Source: Paludibaculum sp.
Lineage (GTDB): Bacteria; Acidobacteriota; Terriglobia; Bryobacterales; Bryobacteraceae
Reading direction: 5' to 3'
Length of the DNA: 64,000 nucleotides
Assembly: GCA_029973955.1 (NCBI GenBank)
Contig: JARKQJ010000189.1
Span: forward strand, 26,719-90,718
In this document: positions 7,632-16,699 of the stretch, in pieces
Layout: each line of letters opens with the position of its first letter
How positions within the stretch are numbered: the first letter of the stretch is position 1
The notes under the pieces: generated by a model
What the model was told of the DNA's origin: nothing
Database searches by the model: none
Seen by the model: only the letters and a program-made list of their open reading frames with translations
Program-made: the position numbers and the translations under genes

Positions 7632-10394
7632 ATGTCACAACGGCCGCAACCCGGCGCGGAACAGGCACGCCTTGACGCTGATCGCGACGGAACCGCTCCC
7701 TGGAAGAAATGGGGCCCCTACCTCAGCGAACGCCAGTGGGGCACTGTCCGCGAGGATTACTCCGACAACGGCAACGCCTGGGACTACTTCACCCATGATC
7801 AGGCCCGCTCCCGCGCTTACCGCTGGGGCGAAGACGGCCTCGCCGGCATTTCAGACTCCCACCAGATCCTCTGCTTTGCCCTCGCCCTTTGGAACGGCCG
7901 CGATCCCATCCTCAAAGAACGCCTCTTCGGCCTCACCAACAGCGAAGGGAACCACGGCGAGGATGTCAAGGAATACTACTTCTACCTCGACTCCACGCCC
8001 ACCCACTCCTACATGAAGTACCTCTACAAGTACCCGCAGGCCCCTTACCCCTACGCGGACTTGATTGAGACCAACCAGCGCCGCGGCAAGCACGACCTCG
8101 AATACGAACTCCTCGACACCGGCATCTTCAATGATGACCGCTACTTCGACGTCTTTGTCGAATACGCCAAGGCCGGTCCGCAGGACATTCTCATCCGCAT
8201 CACTGCCGCCAATCGCGGCCCCGAACCCGCTCCCATCCACCTGCTCCCCACCCTGTGGTTCCGCAATACCTGGTCCTGGGCCGGCGGGGGCTCCAAACCC
8301 GTTCTCCGCCGCCTCGACGCCCACGGCGTCCCCGCGATCCACGCCCACCACACAGATCCACTCTTCCAGGAGTCCCTGCCCGACTACTACCTGTACTGCA
8401 ATGAGTCTCCCGCACTCCTGTTCACTGACAACGAATCCAACAACCAGCGCCTCTTCCACTCCCCCAACGCCGGCCCCTACGTCAAAGACGGCATCAACGA
8501 CTACATCCTCCACAACCAACAGCAGGCCATCCACACCTCCGGCCCCGGCACCAAGGCCTCCGCTCACTATCTTGTCACCGTCCCAGCGGGCGGCTCCCAG
8601 TCCATCCAGCTCCGCCTCACCTCCACCCCCTGCTCCGCTCCCTTCGACGGTTTCGACGACATCTTCGACGCCCGCCTGGCCGAGGCCGACGCGTTCTACG
8701 ACTCCGTCACTCCTCCCGCCGTCCAGGCCAACCAGGACCGCAAGCGAATCATGCGCCAGGCCCTCGCCGGCATGCTCTGGACCAAGCAGTATTTCTACTA
8801 CGACCTGGCCCAATGGCTCGACGAGCACAACATAGACGCCGGCTCACCGCCCTGGATCCGCGCCCGAGTCCGCAACGCCGAGTGGATCCACATGGTCAAT
8901 GACGACATCATCTCCATGCCCGACAAGTGGGAATACCCCTGGTATGCGGCCTGGGATCTCGCATTCCATATGCTCCCCCTGGCCATGGTCGACCCGGACT
9001 TCGCCAAGTCCCAGCTCGACCTCATGCTCCGCAACGACTACCTCCACCCCAACGGCCAGATCCCCGCCTACGAGTGGAACTTCGGCGATGTGAACCCACC
9101 CGTTCACGCCTACGCCACCATGCAGATCTACTTGTTTGATAAGCAGCGCAACGGCGGCAAGGGCGACCTCAAGTTCCTCTCCTACGCCTTCTCCAAGCTG
9201 CTCATGAACTTTACATGGTGGGTCAACCGCAAGGACCGCACAGGGAACAATGTCTTCGAGGGCGGCTTCCTGGGCCTCGATAACATCGGCGTCTTTGACC
9301 GCAGCGCCGCGCTCCCCACCGGCGGCCACCTCGAACAGGCCGACGGCACCGCCTGGATGGCATTCTTCTCCCAGCAGATGCTCCGCATCGCCGTCGAACT
9401 TGCCCTCTACCACCCTGCCTACGAAGAGTTCGTCGAGAAGTTCTTCTGCCACACCATGTGGATTACCGCCGCCATGGATCGCGTCGGCATCAACGCCGAC
9501 GAGATGTGGGATGAAGAGGACGGCTTCTTCTACGACGTCCTCCGCTTCCCCGACGGCAACGCCATTCGCCTCAAAGTGCGCTCCATGGTCGGCCTCCTGC
9601 CCATCACCGCCGTCGCCGTCTTCGAGGAGGACGAACTCCGCCAGCTTCCCACGTTCGTCAACCGCGCTCGTCAATTCCTGGCCCGGCACCCTGACCTCTG
9701 CGCGAATGTCCACATGCCCAGCACCCCAGGCGTCCAGGGCCGCCGTATGCTCTCGCCGGTCAACGAGGAAAAGCTTCGCCGCGTCCTTACACGGATGCTG
9801 GACGAAAACGAGTTTTTCGGCCCACACGGCATCCGCGCCCTCTCCCGCTATCACGCTGATCACCCGTTCGTTTTCCGTCATGAGGGCCGCGAATTCCGCG
9901 TCGCCTACGTCCCGGGCGACTCCGATTCCGGGATGTTCGGTGGCAACTCCAATTGGCGCGGCCCCGTCTGGATGCCGGTCAATCTCATGCTCTATGGCGC
10001 CTTGGTCCGCATGGCCGCCTACTACGGCGACTCGTTCAAGATCGAGTGCCCCACTGGCTCCGGCAATATTCTCTCTTTGTTCGATGTATCTCAAATGCTG
10101 GCGGAGAGACTCATCTCTACTTTTGAAAAGGACTCTCAGGGCCGCCGCCCCGTCTACGGCGGCGCTGAGAAATTCCAGTCTGACCCCCACTGGCGCGACT
10201 ATATCCTTTTCTATGAATACTTTCACGGTGATAACGGGGCGGGTATCGGTGCCAGCCACCAGACCGGATGGACTGGTTGCATCGCCCGTATCATCCAACT
10301 CCACGGTGCTCTTTCCAGTGCCGTGCTTCAAGCGAAAAACGCGGAGACAACTTCAATTGAAACTGCGAAAAGTCGAAAAGTTAAGATACAATAA
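7632..10394 (+). CDS. GH63-like (MGH1-like) glucosidase
   Basis: A 920-residue protein of the bacterial glucosidase group related to mannosyl-oligosaccharide glucosidase (GH63, (alpha/alpha)6 barrel). Recognisable parts are the N-terminal LSERQWGTVREDYSDNGNAW, YRWGEDGLAGISD, the central KWEYPWYAAWDLAFH with DEHNIDAGSPPW before it, and the late GGNSNWRGPVWMPVNLMLYG. There is no signal peptide, so it is probably cytoplasmic and would act on imported or internally made oligosaccharides; trehalose, mannosylglycerate and alpha-glucosides are all possible substrates for this group. AGGAGG lies just upstream of the ATG. The DUF4136 gene follows after 50 bp. Confidence 0.85.
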   Translation: MSQRPQPGAEQARLDADRDGTAPWKKWGPYLSERQWGTVREDYSDNGNAWDYFTHDQARSRAYRWGEDGLAGISDSHQILCFALALWNGRDPILKERLFGLTNSEGNHGEDVKEYYFYLDSTPTHSYMKYLYKYPQAPYPYADLIETNQRRGKHDLEYELLDTGIFNDDRYFDVFVEYAKAGPQDILIRITAANRGPEPAPIHLLPTLWFRNTWSWAGGGSKPVLRRLDAHGVPAIHAHHTDPLFQESLPDYYLYCNESPALLFTDNESNNQRLFHSPNAGPYVKDGINDYILHNQQQAIHTSGPGTKASAHYLVTVPAGGSQSIQLRLTSTPCSAPFDGFDDIFDARLAEADAFYDSVTPPAVQANQDRKRIMRQALAGMLWTKQYFYYDLAQWLDEHNIDAGSPPWIRARVRNAEWIHMVNDDIISMPDKWEYPWYAAWDLAFHMLPLAMVDPDFAKSQLDLMLRNDYLHPNGQIPAYEWNFGDVNPPVHAYATMQIYLFDKQRNGGKGDLKFLSYAFSKLLMNFTWWVNRKDRTGNNVFEGGFLGLDNIGVFDRSAALPTGGHLEQADGTAWMAFFSQQMLRIAVELALYHPAYEEFVEKFFCHTMWITAAMDRVGINADEMWDEEDGFFYDVLRFPDGNAIRLKVRSMVGLLPITAVAVFEEDELRQLPTFVNRARQFLARHPDLCANVHMPSTPGVQGRRMLSPVNEEKLRRVLTRMLDENEFFGPHGIRALSRYHADHPFVFRHEGREFRVAYVPGDSDSGMFGGNSNWRGPVWMPVNLMLYGALVRMAAYYGDSFKIECPTGSGNILSLFDVSQMLAERLISTFEKDSQGRRPVYGGAEKFQSDPHWRDYILFYEYFHGDNGAGIGASHQTGWTGCIARIIQLHGALSSAVLQAKNAETTSIETAKSRKVKIQ

Positions 10395-10444
10395 TCCGGG
10401 TTTCGTCCGTTGTTTGAGTCCACTAGTGAAGGAGCTTCCACCCT

Positions 10445-10999
10445 ATGAAGAAACTGTCCCATCTCGCGATCTCGCTTGTCGCCCTCGCGAGCCTCGCTCT
10501 CGCGCAGGACGTCAAGTTCAACTTTGACCAGAACGCTGACTTCTCCAAGTACAAGACCTACAGGTGGGAAAAACACCCTAAGTCTCTCGATGTCGATGAC
10601 CTCACGCTCGGCATGCTCGCCAAGGGCTTCGATGCCTCTCTCGCCACCAAGGGCCTGAAGCGCGTCGACTCCGGCGATACCGACCTCGTCATCGTCTTCC
10701 AGATCGCCGCCAGCCAGGAGAAGGAAATCAGCACCTACAACACCGGCATGGGTTACGGTCCCGGTTGGCGCGGAGGCTGGTACGGTGGCATGGGTTCCAC
10801 CATGTCCACTTCCACCACCAGCACCATCAACATCGGCAGTGTCGTCCTCGACATGTATGACCGAGCTGAAAAGAAGCTGGTTTGGCGCGGCATGGCCTCC
10901 AAGACCCTCGACGCCAAGGCCAAGCCCGACAAGAAGCAGAAGAATATCGACAAGGCCGCAGAGAAGATGCTGAAGAACTACCCGCCCAAGAAGAAGTAG
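10445..10999 (+). CDS. DUF4136 domain exported protein
   Basis: A 184-residue protein with a signal peptide (MKKLSHLAISLVALASLALA). It follows the DUF4136 pattern: VKFNFDQNADFSKYKTYRWE near the mature N-terminus, then DLVIVFQIAASQEKEI, a Gly/Trp/Tyr-rich loop, IGSVVLDMYDRAEKKLVWRG and a Lys-rich tail. DUF4136 proteins are envelope proteins of unknown role, often lipoproteins; here the expected lipobox cysteine is absent, so it may be soluble in the periplasm. GAAGGAG lies upstream of the ATG. The sortase gene follows 30 bp later, so it may belong to the same transcript. Confidence 0.85.
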   Translation: MKKLSHLAISLVALASLALAQDVKFNFDQNADFSKYKTYRWEKHPKSLDVDDLTLGMLAKGFDASLATKGLKRVDSGDTDLVIVFQIAASQEKEISTYNTGMGYGPGWRGGWYGGMGSTMSTSTTSTINIGSVVLDMYDRAEKKLVWRGMASKTLDAKAKPDKKQKNIDKAAEKMLKNYPPKKK

Positions 11000-11029
11000 C
11001 GCTCTTGGACTCCGACAGTTCTGGGAACC

Positions 11030-11782
11030 ATGGCAGACTCCTCCAATTCTGAGCGTCAGAACGGTACGCGCTCCAGGACCCTCCATCCACGGAAGGTCCT
11101 GGAGCGTATTTCCCTCCTCTCCGGAGTGGCGCTTCTCGCCTTCTGGGGCGTGGCCATGCTCCACCAGCATGCCGGCTCCGCCCTTGCGTTGGCCCAGTTT
11201 GAAGATGCCGCCCTCGGCGCCGGCGGCCCCGCTCCATCTTCCCAAATCGATTTCACCCTCTGGGATAGGAAGCGTGTTCGAGCCTATCTCAAGAGCATCC
11301 CTCTCTTAAAGGAACAACCTGTTGGCGTCCTGTCCTTCTCGCGCCTCAATCTTCGCGCCCCCATCTTCGCGGGTACCTCTGACCTCGCCCTAAATCGTGG
11401 CATCGGCTGGATTGAAGGCACCGCGAAGCCTGGCGACTCCGGCAACTCCGGCATCGCCGGCCACCGGGATGGCTTTTTCCGGCCTCTGAAAGACGCTCGT
11501 GTCGGCGACCTGATCGAGCTTTCCACCACCACGGGCCGCCTCACCTACGAGGTCGATCAGATTTCCATTGTTTCGCCAGAGGATACATCCGTCCTGCACC
11601 CCCAGGACGGTTCAGCCCTGACTCTGGTCACCTGTTACCCGTTCTACTACGCCGGCGACGCGCCCAAACGCTACATCGTCCACGCGAAGCGGAACGCCAA
11701 CCTCACCACAACTTCGGTTCGTGAAAGCGGCTCCACCCGGGAAGGAACCGCGCAGACAACTCATCAAGGAGTAGCTCAATGA
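11030..11782 (+). CDS. Class D-like sortase
   Basis: A membrane-anchored transpeptidase of 250 residues. It has one N-terminal membrane segment (about residues 27-45), a short linker and a sortase beta-barrel. The catalytic set is visible as H145 in GIAGHRDGFF, C202 in TLVTCYPF and R214 in APKRYIVHAK. Sortases cut a sorting motif such as LPXTG and join the substrate to an amino group, in monoderms that of peptidoglycan or a pilin. The next gene overlaps by four bases (ATGA) and encodes a protein ending in LPKTG, a membrane segment and Arg-rich tail, so it is almost certainly the dedicated substrate. The acceptor in this diderm is unknown. Confidence 0.92.
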   Translation: MADSSNSERQNGTRSRTLHPRKVLERISLLSGVALLAFWGVAMLHQHAGSALALAQFEDAALGAGGPAPSSQIDFTLWDRKRVRAYLKSIPLLKEQPVGVLSFSRLNLRAPIFAGTSDLALNRGIGWIEGTAKPGDSGNSGIAGHRDGFFRPLKDARVGDLIELSTTTGRLTYEVDQISIVSPEDTSVLHPQDGSALTLVTCYPFYYAGDAPKRYIVHAKRNANLTTTSVRESGSTREGTAQTTHQGVAQ

Positions 11783-12561
11783 CTGTTCTCACTCTTCGTA
11801 AGGCCCTTATCGGCCTCTGCGCCCTTACCGTTGCGGCCGGCCTGGCCGCGGCTCAACCCACAAGCACAAAGACCACCGCCAAGACCGGTTCCACCTCCGA
11901 AACCAAGGAAATCACCGGAACCGTCCTGATGGTCGATGGCCAGAACCTTGTTGTCAAACTCTCCAGCGGTGAGATCAAGCACCTCGTGGTGCCGGAAGGA
12001 AGAACCGCCAGGATCGACGGCAAGGACGTCGCTGCGCGGGACCTCAAAGTCGGTACCAAGCTGAAGGCCACCACCACTACCACCACCACCTCCGTTGTTG
12101 ACCGCACGGTCACCGTTGGCTCCGGTAAGGTCTGGTACGTTGCCGGCAACAACGTCATCCTCACCTTCCCCAACGGTGAGAACCATCAGTACAAGGTCGC
12201 CAGCGACTATAAGTTCATTGTCGACGGCAAGCCCGCCACCGTGTTCGAGCTGAGGAAGGGCATGAGAGTCTCCGCCGAGAAGATCGTCGAAGAGCCTCGC
12301 ACCGTCGTCGCCGCCAACACCATGGTCACCGGCGAAGCCCCCGCCGCCGCGGCTCCGGCGCCTGCCCCTGCCCCGGTTGCGGCCGCTCCCCGGAAGGCTA
12401 CTCCGCCGCCAGCCCCCAGGGCCGAACCCGCTCCGGCGCCCGCCCCGGCTCCCGCTCCTGAGCCCGCCAAGCTCCCGAAGACCGGCAGCCTCCTGCCTCT
12501 CATCGGAATCGCCGGCGCTCTCTTCACCGCTCTCGGCGCTCGCTCTCTGCGCCGCCGCTAA
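11779..12561 (+). CDS. LPXTG-type sortase substrate protein
   Basis: A 260-residue exported protein with a signal peptide (cut near GLAAAQ). Two short beta-rich segments follow (about residues 44-100 and 110-165), each around a KVW- or LVVK-type core like small DUF5666-type barrels, then a long Ala/Pro-rich linker (about residues 187-230). The end is a textbook cell-wall sorting signal: LPKTG at 232-236, a hydrophobic helix and the basic tail RSLRRR. Its start codon overlaps the sortase stop, so the two proteins are probably made at matched levels. The Pro-rich linker suggests a need to span peptidoglycan or project from the surface. What it binds is unknown. Confidence 0.88.
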   Translation: MTVLTLRKALIGLCALTVAAGLAAAQPTSTKTTAKTGSTSETKEITGTVLMVDGQNLVVKLSSGEIKHLVVPEGRTARIDGKDVAARDLKVGTKLKATTTTTTTSVVDRTVTVGSGKVWYVAGNNVILTFPNGENHQYKVASDYKFIVDGKPATVFELRKGMRVSAEKIVEEPRTVVAANTMVTGEAPAAAAPAPAPAPVAAAPRKATPPPAPRAEPAPAPAPAPAPEPAKLPKTGSLLPLIGIAGALFTALGARSLRRR

Positions 12562-12589
12562 ACCCTAACGTTCCATCCCTCATCATCCG

Positions 12590-12620
12590 GAGGCGGCGCC
12601 GGGCTAGCCGCCTCTGGTCT
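12590..12620 (+). terminator. Hairpin, probable intrinsic terminator after the sortase operon
   Basis: GAGGCGGC (12590-12597) pairs with GCCGCCTC (12607-12614) around a nine-base loop, followed by tggtctt. The T tract is poor, so it may be a weak terminator or a processing hairpin. It sits 28 bp after the LPKTG gene and 30 bp before the next gene. Confidence 0.55.
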
Positions 12621-12648
12621 TAACCACCTATCCTCGGAGCACATCAAG

Positions 12649-13872
12649 ATGAATACTAGAATTGCGTCCTTACCGATCTTGGCCCTCGCGCTCGGTTTTG
12701 TCGTCACCGCTCAAACCTCCATCCAGACCTTCACCTACACCTACACGGGCAACCCCCTCCTCATCGCGCGCGACGATGCAAATATCATTACCGTCTCCGC
12801 GATGCCGGTCCCGCGCAGCATCAAAATCCAGAGCGTCAAAGTCACAGTCGATATCGAATACCCCAAGCCCGGCGACCTGAACCTCTTCTTCTATTCCGCC
12901 GAAGCCACCCGCACCAAACTCCTCGAGCGCAACTGCGGAGACAAGGGTACCCTCCACAACATCACCTTCGACGACTCCGCTTCCAATCGCTACAGCGACG
13001 CCTGCCCCACCACTTCCGGCTCCTATCGCGGCAATGAGCCCCTCGGCAACTACAACGGCCAGAACGCCGCCGGCCTTTGGACCATCGCCATCGAAAACAA
13101 CGGCAGCAACGATACCGTCGGCTGGCTCCTCGGCTACTCCATCACCATCACCGGTGAAGCCTACTCCCAGCCCATGACCAGCTCCGAACTCGTCGTCAAC
13201 TCCGCCTCCCTGGCCGGCGGCGGCGCCGCGCCCGGCGAACTCCTCTCTATCTTCGGCACCAACCTCGGTTCCGACAAGCCCGTTGCCGCTCCCACCGGCG
13301 ACCTCCCCACCTCGCTCGGCGGCACTGAAGTCTACTTCAATGAGGTCAAGGCCCCCATCAAGTACGTCTCCAAGTACCGAGTCGATGTCCAGGCCCCCTA
13401 TGCCGTCGGCGTCCCCGGCGAACTCTGGCTCTCCGTCAAGAACTCTCTCGGCACTTCCGACCCCGTCAAGCTCCAGACCGTCTCCACCAAGCCCGCCGTC
13501 GTAACCATCAATTCCTACGGCCGCGGCCAGATCGATGCCCTCAACGAGGACAACTCCCTCAATCGCAACCAGGCCGCCAACCGCGGCTCCGTCATCACCG
13601 TGTATGCCACCGGTCTCGGAATCACTCTGCCGATCGTGCCTGCCGGCCAGGATCCAGGTGCGAAACCCACTCCCGTCGTCTGGAACACCGTCTACGCCAG
13701 CATCGCCGGTACCCCAGCCACTGTCGTCGACGCAACTCTTGCCCCCGGACGCCCCGGCGTCTACGCCGTCCGCATCCAGATCCCTCTCGACATCCCCATC
13801 GGGCCTGTCGAACTCAAGATCAGCTCCGTCTCCAGCTCCAGCCAGAACGGCGCATTCATCCGCGTCAAGTAA
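12649..13872 (+). CDS. Exported P-domain / TIGR03437-type protein
   Basis: A 407-residue exported protein. After the signal peptide (MNTRIASLPILALALGFVVT) comes a proprotein-convertase P-domain-like beta sandwich (about 22-170), recognisable by VTVDIEYPKPGDLNLFFYSA and NAAGLWTIAIENNGSNDTVG. From about residue 180 it has the C-terminal domain defined in Solibacter-like acidobacteria as TIGR03437: VVNSASLAGGGAAPGELLSI, FGTNLG and VYATGLG are its typical phrases. Both modules are usually surface or secreted adhesion parts. No protease catalytic domain is present, so it is not a convertase itself. It has its own terminator downstream. Confidence 0.85.
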   Translation: MNTRIASLPILALALGFVVTAQTSIQTFTYTYTGNPLLIARDDANIITVSAMPVPRSIKIQSVKVTVDIEYPKPGDLNLFFYSAEATRTKLLERNCGDKGTLHNITFDDSASNRYSDACPTTSGSYRGNEPLGNYNGQNAAGLWTIAIENNGSNDTVGWLLGYSITITGEAYSQPMTSSELVVNSASLAGGGAAPGELLSIFGTNLGSDKPVAAPTGDLPTSLGGTEVYFNEVKAPIKYVSKYRVDVQAPYAVGVPGELWLSVKNSLGTSDPVKLQTVSTKPAVVTINSYGRGQIDALNEDNSLNRNQAANRGSVITVYATGLGITLPIVPAGQDPGAKPTPVVWNTVYASIAGTPATVVDATLAPGRPGVYAVRIQIPLDIPIGPVELKISSVSSSSQNGAFIRVK

Positions 13873-13894
13873 CTCCAATCCACCCCTGTTCTCC

Positions 13895-13942
13895 AGGCCC
13901 TCCGCCCGGCCCAAACGGCCCCGCGGAGGGCCTCTTCTCTTT
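13895..13942 (+). terminator. Intrinsic terminator
   Basis: AGGCCCTCCGC (13895-13905) pairs perfectly with GCGGAGGGCCT (13923-13933), 11 bp with a 17-base loop, followed by the T-rich cttctctttc. It ends transcription of the P-domain gene and separates it from the sugar block that starts at 13989. Confidence 0.85.
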
Positions 13943-13988
13943 CACCTTCTTCGTTCCTCCGTGATACGCTGAGCGAGGTTTTCTCTCC

Positions 13989-15245
13989 ATGAAACTCCCT
14001 CGCCGCCACCTTCTCGCCTCTGCCGCCGCTGCCACCCTGCCTGCTCCCGCGGCCCCTACTGCCTCCCCCCTCGCTGCCCGCTACGCAAAACTCGACGCCG
14101 CCCTTCACCAACCCGTCCTCAAGAAGAACCTCTTCTCCTCTCCCGTCATCATCGAGTCTCTTGAACTCCTCCGCTCCGGCTCCTCCTTTCTCTGCCGCGT
14201 CCGCTCCCGCGATGGCGCCGAAGGTATCTCCGTCGCCCACAGCACCATGGAGATCCTCTACCCCATCTTTGTCAAAAACCTCCAGCCCTTCTTCCTCGGC
14301 AAAGACGCCCGCGAACTCGACCTCATCCTCGAAAGGGTTTTCATCTACGGCTTCAACTTCCGCTACAACGGAATCTCCCTCGGCATCCCTCTCGCCACCA
14401 TCGAATTCGCAATCCTCGACATGCTCGGCCGCATCGCCAATAAGCCCGTCGGCCAGCTCCTCGGCGATATCCACAACACCGAGGTCGGCGTCTACATCGC
14501 CACCGAATGGCGCGAAAAGCCCGTCGCCGAATCCATCTCCCTCATCAAAGACCTTGTCTCCCAGTACGACGCGCGCGCCCTCAAAATCAAGATCGGCGGT
14601 CTCATGTTCATGACCACCGACATGTACGCCCAGGGCCCCCCCAACCGCACCGAGGAGATCATCCCCCTCGTACGCAAAACCTTCGGTGACGACTTCGCCC
14701 TCTACGCCGACTCCAACTCCTTCTACACCGTCCCCGAGGCCATCCGCGTCGGCCGCCTGCTCGAAAAGTACAAGTTCCGCTACTTCGAAGAGCCTGTCAT
14801 GTTCGACCAACTCGAAGACATCAAGGCCGTTTCCGATGCCCTCGCCATTCCCATCGCCAACGGCGAACAGGATTACTCCTTCTACGGCTTCCGCTGGCTC
14901 CTCGCCCACGACGGCCTCGACCACTTCCAGCCCGACAACTACTACTTCGGCGGCCTCATCCGCTCCATCCGCGTCGCCCGCATGGCCGCCGTCTTCGGCA
15001 AAACCCTCATCCCCCATATGTCCGGCGGCGGCCTTGGCTTCCTCTACAACGCCCACCTCATCTCCTGCGTCCCCAACGCCGGCGAACACCACGAGTTCAA
15101 GGGCCTTCGCACCCATGTCAAATATGAATGCAAGACCTCACCACTCAACATCAAAAACGGCAAAATGAAGGTACCTACCGGCCCTGGCTTCGGAGTCGAT
15201 TTCGACCCCGCCTGGGTCGCCAAACACCAGCCCGTCAAGCTCTGA
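13989..15245 (+). CDS. Exported mandelate racemase/muconate lactonizing (enolase superfamily) enzyme
   Basis: A 418-residue member of the enolase superfamily, which abstracts the alpha proton of a carboxylate, often to dehydrate an aldonic acid. The acid/base motif K199-x-K201 (ALKIKIGG), metal ligands D241 (in ADSN), E267/E268 (YFEEPV) and E293 (NGEQ), and the second base H343 (IPHMSGG) are all in place, so it should be active. K-x-K plus a late His fits the MR-like sugar acid dehydratases. The N-terminus ([20 protein letters not shown]) looks like a Tat signal, which would put the enzyme in the periplasm. Neighbouring fucosidase and rhamnosidase genes suggest L-fuconate or L-rhamnonate as substrate; this is inference. 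Confidence 0.88.
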   Translation: MKLPRRHLLASAAAATLPAPAAPTASPLAARYAKLDAALHQPVLKKNLFSSPVIIESLELLRSGSSFLCRVRSRDGAEGISVAHSTMEILYPIFVKNLQPFFLGKDARELDLILERVFIYGFNFRYNGISLGIPLATIEFAILDMLGRIANKPVGQLLGDIHNTEVGVYIATEWREKPVAESISLIKDLVSQYDARALKIKIGGLMFMTTDMYAQGPPNRTEEIIPLVRKTFGDDFALYADSNSFYTVPEAIRVGRLLEKYKFRYFEEPVMFDQLEDIKAVSDALAIPIANGEQDYSFYGFRWLLAHDGLDHFQPDNYYFGGLIRSIRVARMAAVFGKTLIPHMSGGGLGFLYNAHLISCVPNAGEHHEFKGLRTHVKYECKTSPLNIKNGKMKVPTGPGFGVDFDPAWVAKHQPVKL

Positions 15246-15253
15246 ACCAGATC

Positions 15254-16678
15254 ATGAAACTAAAAACCACGCTCGCTCTTACGCTCTTTTCCCTCCACAC
15301 CGCCGCGGCCCAGTCCGCCACCTCGGAAACCCCCGCCCAGCGCGACGCCCGCATGAAGTGGTGGCGCGAGGCCCGCTTCGGCATGTTCGTCCACTGGGGC
15401 CTCTACTCCGGCCTCGCCGGCACCTGGGACGGCAAGCCCGTCGCCACCCGCGGCGGCATGGAGTGGATCCAGGAACGCGTCAAGGCCGACACCGGCACTT
15501 ACGCCCAGCGCGCCATCCCCCTCTTCAAGCCCAACCCCGGCTTCGCCCGTGAATGGGCTCGACTCGCCAAAGCCGCCGGCGCCCGCTACGTCGTCTTCAC
15601 CACCAAACACCACGAAGGCTTCGCACTCCACGACTCCAAGATCAGCGACTACGACGCCGGCTCTGTCCTCCACCGCGACCTCGTCAAAGAGATCGTCGAC
15701 GCCCTCCACGCCGAAGGCCTCCGCGTCGGCTTCTATCACTCCGTCATCGACTGGCACCACGACCAGTACGAATACGCCCGCTCCAAACAACTCCCCCATC
15801 CCCTCAAAGGCAAGCCCTACCCGAACGGCACCCGCGACCACGCCAAGTACATCGACTACCTCCACGGCGAAGTCAACGAACTCATCTCCAACTACGGCCC
15901 CGTCGACATCCTCTGGTGGGACTACTCTGCCCAGGACTTCCAGGGCGAAGAGGCCTGGCACGCCTTCGAACTCATGGCCAAGGTCCGCGCCAAACAGCCC
16001 AACATCATCATGAACAACCGGCTCTTCCGCCTCCCGGAGGCCGGCTTCACCGGCATGGGCACCAACGCCATCTCCCCCAAGCTCGACCCCAAATACGCCG
16101 ACTTCATCACCCCCGAACAGCACATTCCCGCCACCGGCATGCCCGGCGTCGATTGGGAAACCTGCATGACCATGAACACCACCTGGGGCTACAGCGAGCA
16201 CGACCACGCCTGGAAATCCGACGAAACCCTCATCCGCAATCTCATCGACATCGCCAGCAAAGGCGGCAACTACCTCCTCAACATCGGCCCTAAAGCCGAC
16301 GGCAGCGTGCCTCAGGAAAGTGTAAAGAGCCTCCAGGCCATTGGCGCATGGATGAAGGTTAACGGCGAATCGATCTACTCCACCACCGCCAGCCCCTTTG
16401 AAAAGCTCGCCTGGGGCCGCGCCACCACCAAACAGCTCCCCAACGGCAAAACCCGCCTCTACCTCCACGTCTTCGATTGGCCCAAGGACGGCAAACTCAC
16501 CATCCCCCTCGCCGCCTCCACTAAGGCCAAGGCCCGCCTGCTGGCCAGCGGCAAGTCCCTTAAGGTAGCCGCTGAGGGTCAGCAGATCACCATCGCTGTC
16601 CCCGCCGCCGCTCCTGACCAGATCGCCTCCGTCATCGCCCTCGATCTCAATGGCGCGCCCCAAATCGCCAAACCCTGA
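15254..16678 (+). CDS. GH29 alpha-L-fucosidase
   Basis: A 474-residue exported glycoside hydrolase that releases L-fucose from glycans. It has a signal peptide (MKLKTTLALTLFSLHTAAAQ). Recognisable GH29 features are KWWREARFGMFVHWGLYS at the start, YVVFTTKHHEGFALHDSK and GPVDILWWDYS. D223 in WWDY is the likely catalytic nucleophile. WETCMTMNTTWGYSEHD and NYLLNIGPKADG complete the barrel, and a small C-terminal beta domain follows. The frame is open from 15128, but the ATG at 15254 gives the signal peptide, and it lies 8 bp after the upstream stop, which indicates an operon with the enolase-superfamily enzyme and the rhamnosidase. Confidence 0.95.
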   Translation: MKLKTTLALTLFSLHTAAAQSATSETPAQRDARMKWWREARFGMFVHWGLYSGLAGTWDGKPVATRGGMEWIQERVKADTGTYAQRAIPLFKPNPGFAREWARLAKAAGARYVVFTTKHHEGFALHDSKISDYDAGSVLHRDLVKEIVDALHAEGLRVGFYHSVIDWHHDQYEYARSKQLPHPLKGKPYPNGTRDHAKYIDYLHGEVNELISNYGPVDILWWDYSAQDFQGEEAWHAFELMAKVRAKQPNIIMNNRLFRLPEAGFTGMGTNAISPKLDPKYADFITPEQHIPATGMPGVDWETCMTMNTTWGYSEHDHAWKSDETLIRNLIDIASKGGNYLLNIGPKADGSVPQESVKSLQAIGAWMKVNGESIYSTTASPFEKLAWGRATTKQLPNGKTRLYLHVFDWPKDGKLTIPLAASTKAKARLLASGKSLKVAAEGQQITIAVPAAAPDQIASVIALDLNGAPQIAKP

Positions 16679-16699
16679 CAAGAGTCCGGAGCTGCACCC

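Noticed and set aside
12649..13872. P-domain protein as a subtilisin-type convertase
   Set aside because: It has no catalytic Asp-His-Ser protease domain; only the P-domain and the TIGR03437-type C-terminal domain are seen.
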